Shown here in pieces: positions 15,037 through 20,811 of a stretch of 20,811 bases of DNA. Under the pieces are notes generated by a model. The model searched no databases, was not told the DNA's origin, and was given only the letters and a program-made list of their open reading frames with translations. Numbering within the stretch: position 1 is the first letter of the stretch; each line of letters begins with the position of its first letter. Made by a program: the position numbers and the translations under genes. The stretch covers positions 1 through 20,811 of the forward strand of contig CAYHEC010000046.1 of assembly GCA_964355675.1 (NCBI GenBank). The letters run 5' to 3'. This stretch comes from CAMBDS01 sp964355675 (GTDB lineage: Bacteria > Electryoneota > AABM5-125-24 > Hatepunaeales > Hatepunaeaceae).

Positions 15037-15111
15037 GGGCGATTAGCTCAGCTTGGTTAGAGCGCTTGCTCGACACGCAAGAGGTCGTTGGTTCGAGTCC
15101 AATATCGCCCA
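15037..15111 (+). tRNA. tRNA-Val (anticodon GAC), with C at position 33
   Basis: The cloverleaf folds fully: acceptor GGGCGAT/ATCGCCC, D arm GCTC/GAGC, anticodon arm CTTGC/GCAAG with loop TCGACAC, variable loop AGGTC, and T arm GTTGG/CCAAT (one G-U pair) with loop TTCGAGT. The anticodon GAC (15072-15074) reads GUC and GUU valine codons. The discriminator base is A and CCA is not encoded. The base before the anticodon (33, at 15071) is C rather than the nearly universal U. It is followed after 85 bp by thrS. Confidence 0.96.
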
Positions 15112-15121
15112 CACTAAACTC

Positions 15122-15185
15122 CCGTCACCTCTCCTAGGTGACGGAATAAGCGTCAGGATGCCGTCACCCGCAGAGGGGCGACGGC
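15122..15185. repeat. two GTCACC-type palindromes in the thrS leader
   Basis: CCGTCACCT (15122-15130) pairs with AGGTGACGG (15136-15144). GCCGTC (15160-15165) pairs with GACGGC (15180-15185), with partial inner pairing. Related hairpins stand after thrS (17111-17134, 17155-17178) and after rplT (18851-18877), so this is a dispersed family rather than a thrS-specific regulator. I see no T-box consensus here. Confidence 0.65.
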
Positions 15186-15196
15186 AGAACAGAAAA

Positions 15197-17104
15197 ATGC
15201 CCGACCAAATCATCAATATAACCGTCGCTAATAACGACGGTCCGGGCGTCTCGTCAGGCATATCTCTGAAGGGGGCGCTGGGTAGCCTTCCGAAAGGCGT
15301 CATCGGCGCTGAGTCAGCGGGCAAACTCTATGGCTTGGAAGACCCGGTTCACGCGAGCGGCGAGTTCCGACTACTCTCGCTTGACTCTCCACGCGCTATG
15401 GAGCTGTTCTGGCACTCTGCCTCGCATCTTATGGCGCAGGCGGTACAGCGGCTCTATCCCGATGTTAAACTCGGCATTGGGCCTGCGATCAAGGATGGCT
15501 TTTACTACGACTTCGATTTCGGACAGCAAATATCGTCGGATGACCTTCCCCGCATCGAAGAAGAGATGCAGAAATTGGTCGAGGCTGATTACCTGATAAG
15601 CCGGAAAGAGGTTTCTCCTGACGAAGCCAAGGCGCTCTTTGCACTGAAAAAACAGAATCTTAAGCTTGAGTTGATCGAAGGACTGAACGAACAGATCTCG
15701 ACCTACACGCAAGCCGAATTCACCGACCTCTGCCGAGGTCCTCATGTCCCTTCGACGGGCTGGCTGAAGCATTTCAAGCTCCTTTCGCTCACCGGAGCCT
15801 ACTGGCGCGGCGATGAGCGGAACCCGATGTTGCAAAGGATTTACGGCACGGCTTACCCAACCAAGGAACAGCTTGAAGCCCGTCTAAACCAGCTTGAGGA
15901 AGCCAAACGCCGCGACCACCGTGTCGTCGGCAAGGCGATGGGGCTGTTCAGCTTCCATAACGAAGCTCCCGGCGCGCCATTCTGGCACGACAAAGGGGTC
16001 GTTCTGTTCGATTTGGTTCAGCGATACGTTCGTTCGACACTGCGCGAAAGCGGTTACACTGAAGCCATGACTCCCATCATTCTGGCGAAAGAATTGTGGG
16101 AGAAATCAGGGCATTGGGATCACTACAAGCGTGCGATGTACTTCACATCGCAGGAAGACCGGGACTACGCCGTCAAGCCGATGAACTGCCCCGGACACGT
16201 GCTGATGTATTCCGAGCGTCAGTGGTCATACAAGGAACTGCCTGTCCGCATCGCTGAGATGGGTCTCGTTCATCGTTACGAAAAGTCAGGCACACTGCAT
16301 GGTTTGATGCGCGTCCGGCACATTACCCAGGACGACGCGCATGTCTTCTGTACTCAGGAACAGATGGTTGAAGAAGTTGTCAAAATGATCAATCTGGTCT
16401 TCCAGATTTACAGTCATTTTGGGATGAATGAATTCATCATCGAACTCTCGACCAGACCGTTGGATAGAATTGGTTCCGATGAAAATTGGGATATTGCTGA
16501 AGCCGCTCTAACCGTAGCTTTGAAGCAAGCCGGACGCGAGTTCCATATCAGCGCTGGCGAAGGGGCCTTTTACGGGCCGAAAATCGACTTCCATGTCACC
16601 GACAGCATTGGTCGCACCTGGCAATGTTCGACCGTACAGGTTGACTTCAACTTCCCGGATCGCTTCAACCTTGAGTACATCGGAGCCGATAATCAACCTC
16701 ACCGTCCGGTGATGCTTCACAGGGCAATACTCGGGTCGATGGAGCGGTTCCTTGGAGTCTTAATCGAGCATTACGCCGGTGATTTTCCACTCTGGCTGGC
16801 TCCGGAACAAGCTGTCGTACTGCCCATTGCGGAAGGGCAGCAAGCCTATGCTGAAGAAGTTCTTGGAGCTTTGAAAGCCGCCGGATTGCGTGGCAGGATC
16901 GACGGTCGCAGTGAGAAGGTCGGCAAGAAGATTCGCGACGCCGAACTTGACAAAATTCCGTACATGCTGGTCGTTGGCGGACGAGAAGCAGAAAATCGCA
17001 CCGTATCACTTCGCAGACGCGGCGTAGGCGATCTCGGCGTTAAACCGCTGGACAAGGCAATCGAGGCACTTATTGCAGAAGCGAAGGGTTCTTCAACGAT
17101 ATGA
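15197..17104 (+). CDS. thrS: threonyl-tRNA synthetase
   Basis: A 635-residue class II synthetase that charges tRNA-Thr. I chose the ATG at 15197 (MPDQIINITV): it gives the usual length and begins just before the TGS domain (about 3-64), while an upstream in-frame ATG lies inside the tRNA gene. The editing domain shows HSASH (His73, His77) and CRGPH (Cys179, His183). The catalytic core has the zinc ligands Cys331 (MNCPGH), His382 (DDAH) and His508 (MLHRAI), motif 2 (RYEKSGTLHGLMRVR) and motif 3 (HRAILGSMERF). The C-terminal anticodon-binding domain begins near residue 530. Nothing is missing, so it should be active. The order thrS-infC-rpmI-rplT is widely conserved. Confidence 0.98.
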   Translation: MPDQIINITVANNDGPGVSSGISLKGALGSLPKGVIGAESAGKLYGLEDPVHASGEFRLLSLDSPRAMELFWHSASHLMAQAVQRLYPDVKLGIGPAIKDGFYYDFDFGQQISSDDLPRIEEEMQKLVEADYLISRKEVSPDEAKALFALKKQNLKLELIEGLNEQISTYTQAEFTDLCRGPHVPSTGWLKHFKLLSLTGAYWRGDERNPMLQRIYGTAYPTKEQLEARLNQLEEAKRRDHRVVGKAMGLFSFHNEAPGAPFWHDKGVVLFDLVQRYVRSTLRESGYTEAMTPIILAKELWEKSGHWDHYKRAMYFTSQEDRDYAVKPMNCPGHVLMYSERQWSYKELPVRIAEMGLVHRYEKSGTLHGLMRVRHITQDDAHVFCTQEQMVEEVVKMINLVFQIYSHFGMNEFIIELSTRPLDRIGSDENWDIAEAALTVALKQAGREFHISAGEGAFYGPKIDFHVTDSIGRTWQCSTVQVDFNFPDRFNLEYIGADNQPHRPVMLHRAILGSMERFLGVLIEHYAGDFPLWLAPEQAVVLPIAEGQQAYAEEVLGALKAAGLRGRIDGRSEKVGKKIRDAELDKIPYMLVVGGREAENRTVSLRRRGVGDLGVKPLDKAIEALIAEAKGSSTI

Positions 17105-17110
17105 AACCTT

Positions 17111-17178
17111 CCGTCACCGCCCCGTCGGTGACGGGGATTTCCATGAGGAGTTTGCTGTCACCGGCGGGGCGGCGACAG
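17111..17178. repeat. two palindromes between thrS and infC
   Basis: CCGTCACC (17111-17118) pairs with GGTGACGG (17127-17134). CTGTCACCG (17155-17163) pairs with CGGCGACAG (17170-17178) with one A-C mismatch. They match the GTCACC family of the thrS leader. Neither is followed by a strong T-run, so read-through into infC is expected. Confidence 0.65.
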
Positions 17179-17236
17179 AAGAAAAGTTAAATTAACAGGG
17201 GATTGCGCCATAAATTTGGTGATACAACTTTGAACC

Positions 17237-17267
17237 CCCGACCTCAAACGTCGGGAGTATAGCCATT
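17237..17267 (+). promoter_or_regulatory. infC ribosome-binding site, partly masked by a hairpin, with AUU start
   Basis: CCCGAC (17237-17242) pairs with GTCGGG (17250-17255) across a 7-nt loop. The right arm includes the G-run of GGGAG (17253-17257), which lies 7 nt before the ATT at 17265. The fold would therefore limit ribosome access to infC. Confidence 0.6.
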
Positions 17268-17807
17268 AACTCAAATCAGACACGCGCTCCGCGCGATTTT
17301 GGAAAAAATCCGCGCGTTAACGACGAAATCGTCTCGCCTGAAGTTCGCCTGATCGGCGCTGATGGCAAGCAGGTCGGAGTCGTTTCAAATAGTGAAGCCC
17401 TCAAAGCGGCTGAAGACGCCGCACTTGATCTGGTGGAAATTGCCCCCACGGCAAATCCACCGGTCTGCAAAGTTATTGACTATGGCAAGTACCGCTACGA
17501 ATTGACCAAAAAGGACAAGGACAACCGCAAAAAACAGCATATTGTTCAGGTCAAAAAGATCCGATTCAGCACTAACATCGATAGCCACGACTTCACTACT
17601 AAAGTCAACGCCGCGCGCCGTTTTCTCGAAGAAGGCGACCGTGTCAAGGCGACCCTGCAACTGGTCGGAAGGCAGATGACTCGTAAGGAGCGGGCGGAGG
17701 AGGTACTCCACAAGATGGCGGCTGAACTGGCTGACATTGCCAAAGTTGAAGATGGTCCCCGCATCGAGGGAAACACCTACTCGATGCTTATGGTGAAGAA
17801 GAAGTAA
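17265..17807 (+). CDS. infC: translation initiation factor IF-3, AUU start
   Basis: IF-3 binds the 30S subunit and rejects wrong initiation complexes. The frame is open from a stop at 17220, and no ATG, GTG or TTG occurs before an internal GTG at 17433, which would remove the conserved N-terminus (RVNDEIVSPEVRLIGADG). ATT at 17265 has GGGAG with 7-nt spacing and gives exactly 180 residues, the length of E. coli IF-3. There, too, infC starts with AUU, which IF-3 itself discriminates against, so IF-3 limits its own synthesis. The N-domain (about 17-87), a lysine-rich linker (KKDKDNRKKQ) and the C-domain (KKIRFSTNIDSHDF..., ERAEEVLHKM, DGPRIEGN) are complete. Confidence 0.95.
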   Translation: MNSNQTRAPRDFGKNPRVNDEIVSPEVRLIGADGKQVGVVSNSEALKAAEDAALDLVEIAPTANPPVCKVIDYGKYRYELTKKDKDNRKKQHIVQVKKIRFSTNIDSHDFTTKVNAARRFLEEGDRVKATLQLVGRQMTRKERAEEVLHKMAAELADIAKVEDGPRIEGNTYSMLMVKKK

Positions 17808-17836
17808 GAATTTATCCTTGGAGGGCGGACTGAAAG

Positions 17837-17997
17837 AGTTCGTTGATTTATTCGTTCGAGTAGAGATTTGATCCTCTTGGAGGGGGGGCTTCAGCCCCCC
17901 CTAAAGGACGATCAAGCACAAACAAGGGCGGGCTGAAGCCCCCCCTCCAAGAGAATCTTGTCCGAATTGGCGTCCCAAGCGAATAAATCAACGAACT
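17837..17997. mobile_element. 161-bp MITE-like insertion (18-bp TIRs, 7-bp target duplication)
   Basis: The ends AGTTCGTTGATTTATTCG (17837-17854) and CGAATAAATCAACGAACT (17980-17997) are perfect 18-bp terminal inverted repeats. Each is flanked directly by CTGAAAG (17830-17836 and 17998-18004), the size and form of a target-site duplication. There is no ORF, so it would be non-autonomous. The middle holds two G/C-rich palindromes that together form a 24-bp perfect inverted repeat (17874-17897 with 17930-17953). Confidence 0.7.
17874..17953. repeat. paired G/C-tract palindromes inside the insertion
   Basis: The 24 bases at 17874-17897 are the exact complement of 17930-17953. The left half is also self-complementary (G7C, loop TTCA, GC7 at 17882-17901), as is, with one mismatch, the right half (17926-17945). 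Several alternative folds are possible. The flank CTCTTGGAGGG links it to the CTTGGAGGGCGG family. Confidence 0.8.
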
Positions 17998-18129
17998 CTG
18001 AAAGTCCGCCCTCCAAGAGAACAAAGAACTAAGTGCAGTTAACTACTGCCCCCTCGCGTCCTTGGGAGTTTGGGCGCCATTTTCCAAAGCGGGCGATCTA
18101 TTCGCCCACGAGCTCTGAATAGCACAGAG

Positions 18130-18197
18130 AACACAGAGGCAACTCAGAGTACACGGAGATATTGTATCTCTCTGTGAACTCTGTGGATCTCTGTGTT
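18130..18197. repeat. imperfect CACAGAG palindrome upstream of rpmI
   Basis: Three nested stems can form: AACACAGAG (18130-18138) with CTCTGTGTT (18189-18197), CAGAGT (18145-18150) with ACTCTG (18178-18183), and GAGAT (18156-18160) with ATCTC (18166-18170). It ends 41 nt before rpmI. It may be a dispersed repeat or a leader RNA for the L35-L20 pair; the sequence alone does not decide. Confidence 0.6.
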
Positions 18198-18238
18198 AGA
18201 ACGAGACTCATCCAAAATCAATATCTGGATCACAGTAA

Positions 18239-18433
18239 ATGCCGAAAATGAAGTCGAATCGAGCGGCGAAGAAGCGCTTCCGTCTCACCGCCTCGGGTAA
18301 AATCAAACGAGATCACATGGGAACAGGCCACCTGTTTACCGGAAAGTCTCGCAACCTTAAGCGAAGACTCGGCGCCTCGGGTCTGGTCGCCAAGGTTGAT
18401 GAGAAGCGCATCAAACGTCTTTTAGCAGCGTGA
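18239..18433 (+). CDS. rpmI: 50S ribosomal protein L35
   Basis: A 64-residue, highly basic protein of the large ribosomal subunit. MPKMKSNRAAKKRFRLTASG, the HLFTGKSRNLKRRL segment and the terminal RIKRLL match the L35 family over its full usual length. It lies 12 nt upstream of rplT, the standard arrangement, and the two are surely co-transcribed. Only a weak GGA precedes the start. In many bacteria L20 represses this pair through the leader RNA; a long palindrome does lie upstream here, but I cannot match it to a known L20 leader. Confidence 0.98.
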   Translation: MPKMKSNRAAKKRFRLTASGKIKRDHMGTGHLFTGKSRNLKRRLGASGLVAKVDEKRIKRLLAA

Positions 18434-18445
18434 GGAGATAAATAA

Positions 18446-18811
18446 ATGTCACGTTCAGTCAACTCTGCCGCCTCACACGCTCGCCGCAACAAAATCCGCC
18501 TCGCCGCACGAGGCTACTATGGCGCTCGCAGTCGCTTGCTCCGCACAATGCGGTCAGCGGTTCGCCGGGCAGGTCAAGCGAGCTTTGCTCACCGCCGCAG
18601 ACGTCCGGCGGTATTCCGCAAACTTTGGATCGTCCGCATCAACGCGGCGGCTCATCTAAGCGGCCTCAGCTACTCCAAGTTCATACACGGTCTCAAGCTG
18701 GCGGGAATCGAAATGGATCGCAAGATGATGGCAGAAATTGCCGTCAGCGATCCGATTGCGTTTGCGGCACTTGCCGAACAAGCCAAGGGAGCTTTAGCCG
18801 CGGCGGCATAG
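18446..18811 (+). CDS. rplT: 50S ribosomal protein L20
   Basis: A 121-residue basic protein that nucleates assembly of the large subunit by binding 23S rRNA. The N-terminal extension (ARRNKIRLAARGYYGARSRL), the RRRRPAVFRKLWIVRINAA core and the C-terminal globular part (LSYSKFIHGLKLAGIEMDRKMMAEIAV) are all present and of normal length. GAGGAG lies 8-9 nt before the ATG. It closes the thrS-infC-rpmI-rplT cluster; pheS and pheT, which often follow, are absent. Confidence 0.98.
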   Translation: MSRSVNSAASHARRNKIRLAARGYYGARSRLLRTMRSAVRRAGQASFAHRRRRPAVFRKLWIVRINAAAHLSGLSYSKFIHGLKLAGIEMDRKMMAEIAVSDPIAFAALAEQAKGALAAAA

Positions 18812-18975
18812 CCCGGTAGGGGCGAATTCATTCGCCCACCTTATTTGCTGTGCCGTCATAGGTCTCCTGTGACGGCAGATAGTGTCACACGAGACGTGTG
18901 ACACCACAAGCAGTCAGCCCTCTGCGGCTGACTGCGAATGCCTTGGAGGGCGGGGTTTCAACCCGCCCTTCTTCT
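18812..18975 (+). repeat. row of five hairpins after rplT; the last may be its terminator
   Basis: Five palindromes follow one another: GGGCGAA/TTCGCCC (18820-18837), TGCCGTCA/TGACGGCA (18851-18877), GTGTCACAC/GTGTGACAC (18882-18904), GCAGTCAGCC/GGCTGACTGC (18910-18935) and AGGGCGGG/CCCGCCCT (18947-18969). The last is followed by TCTTCTTTTCC and is the best terminator candidate for the ribosomal cluster. It also belongs to the CTTGGAGGGCGG family. The stretch to 19101 holds no supported gene. Confidence 0.75.
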
Positions 18976-19101
18976 TTTCCTACCTCCAGGCACTAATATT
19001 GCAACGAATGCAGTCAGGGAATCCTTTCCCCTTTGACAGACACACAAAGTCGTGCAAATCATGCAATTCATACGGCAACACTTTCACAAGGAACCGGAAA
19101 A

Positions 19102-20544
19102 ATGAAGACTTTTCTCACGTTTACCTTTCTCGCACTGATTCTACTTTCAACGCTGACAACAGTTAATGCTCAGCCGGATTCGATCTCATCCATTTTTATG
19201 GGCGGTGACAGGTATGACAAATTTGAAAAAGTGATTCGTACTCGGGATGGGGGATATGGATTTATAGGAATATTTAGAAGTGAGATAGAAAATTCTTCGC
19301 CTGCATTCTTAGGTAAACTAAACTCAGAGCAGGACTCGCTATGGACAGTCCAAACAATTGGATCTCAGTTTACAGCAAAATGGCTCAAAGATATCGTCGA
19401 AGTTGATGACTCGATGCTCATTGAGATGGGGGTAATAGCTCCACAACATATATCAGCAGGATTGTTCATTACAGGCTACTCTGCTCAAGGCGATTCCTTA
19501 TGGGGAAAGGTCTATTTTGACACATCTCGAGGAATGTTGGGTTCGACTATAATAAAGGGCAACGAAAATACTCTGTACATATTTGGGGGGAATGTCGATG
19601 GTGGATTCATGTTTACAATGTCATTAAATGGCGATTCTTTGAACTTTACGCAATTGGATGGAGTACCGAGTATAAGCAATGCTAAGCTCACATCTGATGG
19701 CGGAATGATTTTGTTCGGCGACCGCGTCACTAATCAACAACCGGAATGGTACGACCTCTTTCTGGCAAAATTAACCAGTGAACATGAAGTTGAGTGGTAT
19801 CAAGAGTATGGCAATGAATCTCGCCAGATGCCTGTTAAAGTCGTCCAAACAGAGGATGGCGGGTACCTCATTGGTAGTGCATTCGTCGATAGTAACGACT
19901 ATACTCGTGATATCCAACTGCGCAAATTAACCAACGATGGTGAATTGATTTGGTCAAGCATTTATGGTCGAGACGATTATGGTTTTATTGGAGACTTTTA
20001 TGAACTCCAAGACGGGACGATTCTTATCTCTGGATCTCAATCAAACATTCAGTCCGGTCAAAGTGATGGATGGCTCGCACAAATCGACACAGAAGGGGAA
20101 ATTATTTGGGAGTGCAACTTCGGTAGAGGAGAAGAGAATCACCTTGGGTCGATCTGCGCAACTGGGGAAAACAGTTTTGCTATTGCTGGCTGGACCACTT
20201 CTGCAAGGGGCGACACGGATGCGTGGATTCTTAATATCGCACTTCCCTTGGAAACATACTTCGGCGATTTCATCCTTCATCCTTCAGCCTTCAGCCTTTC
20301 TTCCTTCCCGTCTCCATTCAATTCCTCGACAGTCGTCAGTTTTTCTTCACCGTTTTCCGGTGAGGTGAGAGTAGCGTTAGTTGATTTAAGTGGCAGAAGG
20401 ATAAAAGAGTGGATTCCCGCTTTTACGGGGATGACAGACCATCGATTCGCGGTCGATGGGGCCGGGCTTTCGGCGGGGACGTATTGGCTGAAAGTCGAGC
20501 AAGGCGGTAGAGTGGCAAGCACGAGGTTGGTTTTAGTCAAGTAG
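19102..20544 (+). CDS. secreted beta-propeller-like protein with T9SS type A sorting domain
   Basis: A 480-residue exported protein. The ATG at 19102 begins a clear signal peptide (MKTFLTFTFLALILLS..., cleavage near VNA, residues 21-23); the upstream in-frame ATG at 19033 adds a polar tail and is unlikely. Residues about 24-385 contain repeated blade-like units (RTRDGGYGFIG, TEDGGYLIGS, LQDGTILISGSQ; each ends near a W and an IDTEGE-like turn). Residues about 402-480 are a T9SS sorting domain (FPSPFNSST, VALVDLSGRRIKE, LSAGTYWLKVEQGG, TRLVLVK). Such proteins cross the outer membrane through the type IX system and are often attached to the cell surface. Two stretches, 390-401 and 437-446, look like translated dispersed repeats. 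Ligand or activity unknown. Confidence 0.9.
   Translation: MKTFLTFTFLALILLSTLTTVNAQPDSISSIFMGGDRYDKFEKVIRTRDGGYGFIGIFRSEIENSSPAFLGKLNSEQDSLWTVQTIGSQFTAKWLKDIVEVDDSMLIEMGVIAPQHISAGLFITGYSAQGDSLWGKVYFDTSRGMLGSTIIKGNENTLYIFGGNVDGGFMFTMSLNGDSLNFTQLDGVPSISNAKLTSDGGMILFGDRVTNQQPEWYDLFLAKLTSEHEVEWYQEYGNESRQMPVKVVQTEDGGYLIGSAFVDSNDYTRDIQLRKLTNDGELIWSSIYGRDDYGFIGDFYELQDGTILISGSQSNIQSGQSDGWLAQIDTEGEIIWECNFGRGEENHLGSICATGENSFAIAGWTTSARGDTDAWILNIALPLETYFGDFILHPSAFSLSSFPSPFNSSTVVSFSSPFSGEVRVALVDLSGRRIKEWIPAFTGMTDHRFAVDGAGLSAGTYWLKVEQGGRVASTRLVLVK
20269..20304 (+). repeat. short tandem repeat within the T9SS-protein linker
   Basis: TTCATCC occurs twice, followed by TTCAGCC twice and then TTTCTTCC. Read in frame this gives FILHPSAFSLSS, just before the FPSPFN start of the sorting domain. 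Such heptamer repeats look intergenic in character and are not part of the normal domain. Confidence 0.6.
20410..20437 (+). repeat. palindromic repeat read in frame in the T9SS sorting domain
   Basis: The stretch can fold as ATTCCCG/CGGGGAT (20413-20419 with 20426-20432, one G-U pair). It encodes WIPAFTGMTD. From memory, WIPAFAGMT is a frequent translation of a widespread bacterial palindromic repeat (GGATTCCCGC...GCGGGAATGAC), so this is probably a repeat captured by the gene. Confidence 0.65.
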
Positions 20545-20590
20545 TAGTATAGCAGGAGCTTCCAAACCTGACTTCTGAACACAAACAACA

Positions 20591-20628
20591 AAGGCGTCAA
20601 CCCTCTGAGTTGACGCCTTGCGTTTTTA
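20591..20628. terminator. strong rho-independent terminator, probably bidirectional
   Basis: AAGGCGTCAAC (20591-20601) and GTTGACGCCTT (20609-20619) form a perfect 11-bp stem with a 7-nt loop, followed by GCGTTTTTAAT on the plus strand. On the minus strand the hairpin is followed by TGTTGTTTGTG, also T-rich. It lies between two convergent genes and can end both. Confidence 0.88.
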
Positions 20629-20678
20629 ATAGTTAGAACGGATTTGATTCTGCCTTGCTACAGACCAGATACCCGCTC

Positions 20679-20811
20679 CTACCGGATCAGAACAACCTTC
20701 CTGGTCGAAACGTCCTGCCCGGTTTGGAGGCGGACGAGATAGACACCGGCTGGGAAAGAAGAGGCGTTCCAGGTAGCGCTACTCGTTTCTTCTGGCGACC
20801 CCCTGCGGTCG
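20679..20811 (-). CDS. C-terminal end of a T9SS-sorted protein (runs off the right edge)
   Basis: The minus strand is open from the window edge to a TAG at 20681-20679, giving 43 residues. WNASSFPAGVYLVRLQTGQD followed by STRKVVLIR and a stop is the classic last part of a T9SS type A sorting domain. The rest of the protein is outside the window, so its function cannot be told. At the very edge, CGACC/GGTCG forms a palindrome read in frame as part of DRRGS. Confidence 0.88.
   Translation of the reverse strand, partial: DRRGSPEETSSATWNASSFPAGVYLVRLQTGQDVSTRKVVLIR

Larger units (their letters stand above)
17817..18017. repeat. palindrome of the CTTGGAGGGCGG family, split by an insertion
   Basis: CTTGGAGGGCGGA (17817-17829) and TCCGCCCTCCAAG (18005-18017) are exact complements. 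Joined with one copy of CTGAAAG they would form a 33-bp hairpin with a 15-bp stem. The two halves now lie 175 bp apart, each with its own CTGAAAG next to the insert. A related palindrome with the same CTTGGAGGGCGG start is intact at 18942-18969. Confidence 0.8.
17808..18238. other. repeat-filled spacer between infC and rpmI
   Basis: This 431-bp spacer has no gene. It is made largely of palindromes: a 201-bp nested inverted repeat with a MITE-like insertion (17817-18017), GGGCGA/TCGCCC at 18091-18107, and a long imperfect CACAGAG palindrome (18130-18197). It separates genes that are adjacent in most bacteria. Confidence 0.75.

Noticed and set aside
15053..15196. N-terminal extension of ThrRS starting inside the tRNA gene
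   Set aside because: The frame is open but covers the tRNA and two hairpins; the ATG at 15197 gives the normal family length and start.
15112..15196. T-box riboswitch before thrS
   Set aside because: No T-box consensus or specifier-loop arrangement is visible, and the hairpins recur elsewhere.
17433..17807. infC starting at the internal GTG
   Set aside because: It removes the conserved IF-3 N-domain, which is present in frame upstream.
19033..19101. Earlier ATG for the T9SS protein
   Set aside because: The added 23 residues are polar and would bury the signal peptide that starts at 19102.
18882..19166. 94-codon ORF after rplT
   Set aside because: It is made of palindromic repeats and overlaps the start of the T9SS protein; no recognisable features.

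Overview
The window looks like a chromosomal piece of an uncultivated bacterium of the FCB superphylum (Bacteroidota/Chlorobi relatives; several candidate phyla fit). Two proteins at the right end carry C-terminal type IX secretion (T9SS) sorting domains, a hallmark of that group. Clear Shine-Dalgarno sites before many genes argue against Bacteroidota proper. The lineage below superphylum is an inference.

Layout. (1) 1-1789, minus strand: the N-terminal 596 codons of a giant PAS-repeat sensor, made of 426-bp tandem units alternating as B-A-B-A; it runs off the left edge. (2) 2222-3748: a Met/His-rich lipoprotein with an Ig-like domain and a YVTN-type beta-propeller. (3) 3914-7208: a membrane histidine kinase and a sigma-54-dependent NtrC-type response regulator in one operon. 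(4) 7515-13960: a tightly packed redox operon holding an outer-membrane monoheme cytochrome-porin, a periplasmic cupredoxin, a 61-residue Cys-rich ORF, Rieske protein, split cytochrome b (b6-like and subunit-IV-like), an octaheme membrane-anchored cytochrome c and a monoheme cytochrome c lipoprotein; a Met-rich lipoprotein follows at 14032-14694. (5) 15037-18811: tRNA-Val(GAC), thrS, infC, rpmI and rplT, with many palindromic repeats in the spacers. (6) 19102-20811: a T9SS-exported protein and the C-terminal end of a second T9SS protein on the minus strand, separated by a strong, probably bidirectional terminator.

How the parts may work together. The Rieske/cytochrome b/octaheme/monoheme genes encode a quinol:cytochrome c oxidoreductase in which cytochrome c1 is replaced by multiheme cytochromes. 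The cupredoxin and the cytochrome-porin, in the same gene string, could extend the path across the periplasm to the outer membrane, giving a possible extracellular electron-transfer or metal-oxidation route. A sigma-54-like promoter sits 155-170 bp before the operon, directly after the sigma-54 activator gene, so the two-component pair probably controls it.

The most unusual points are the redox operon and its candidate sigma-54 control; a 161-bp MITE-like insertion (18-bp terminal inverted repeats, 7-bp target duplication) inside an older palindrome between infC and rpmI; an AUU start codon for infC with a hairpin over its ribosome-binding site; the B-A-B-A PAS array; a tRNA-Val with C at the usually invariant U33; and palindromic repeats apparently captured in frame inside T9SS sorting domains.
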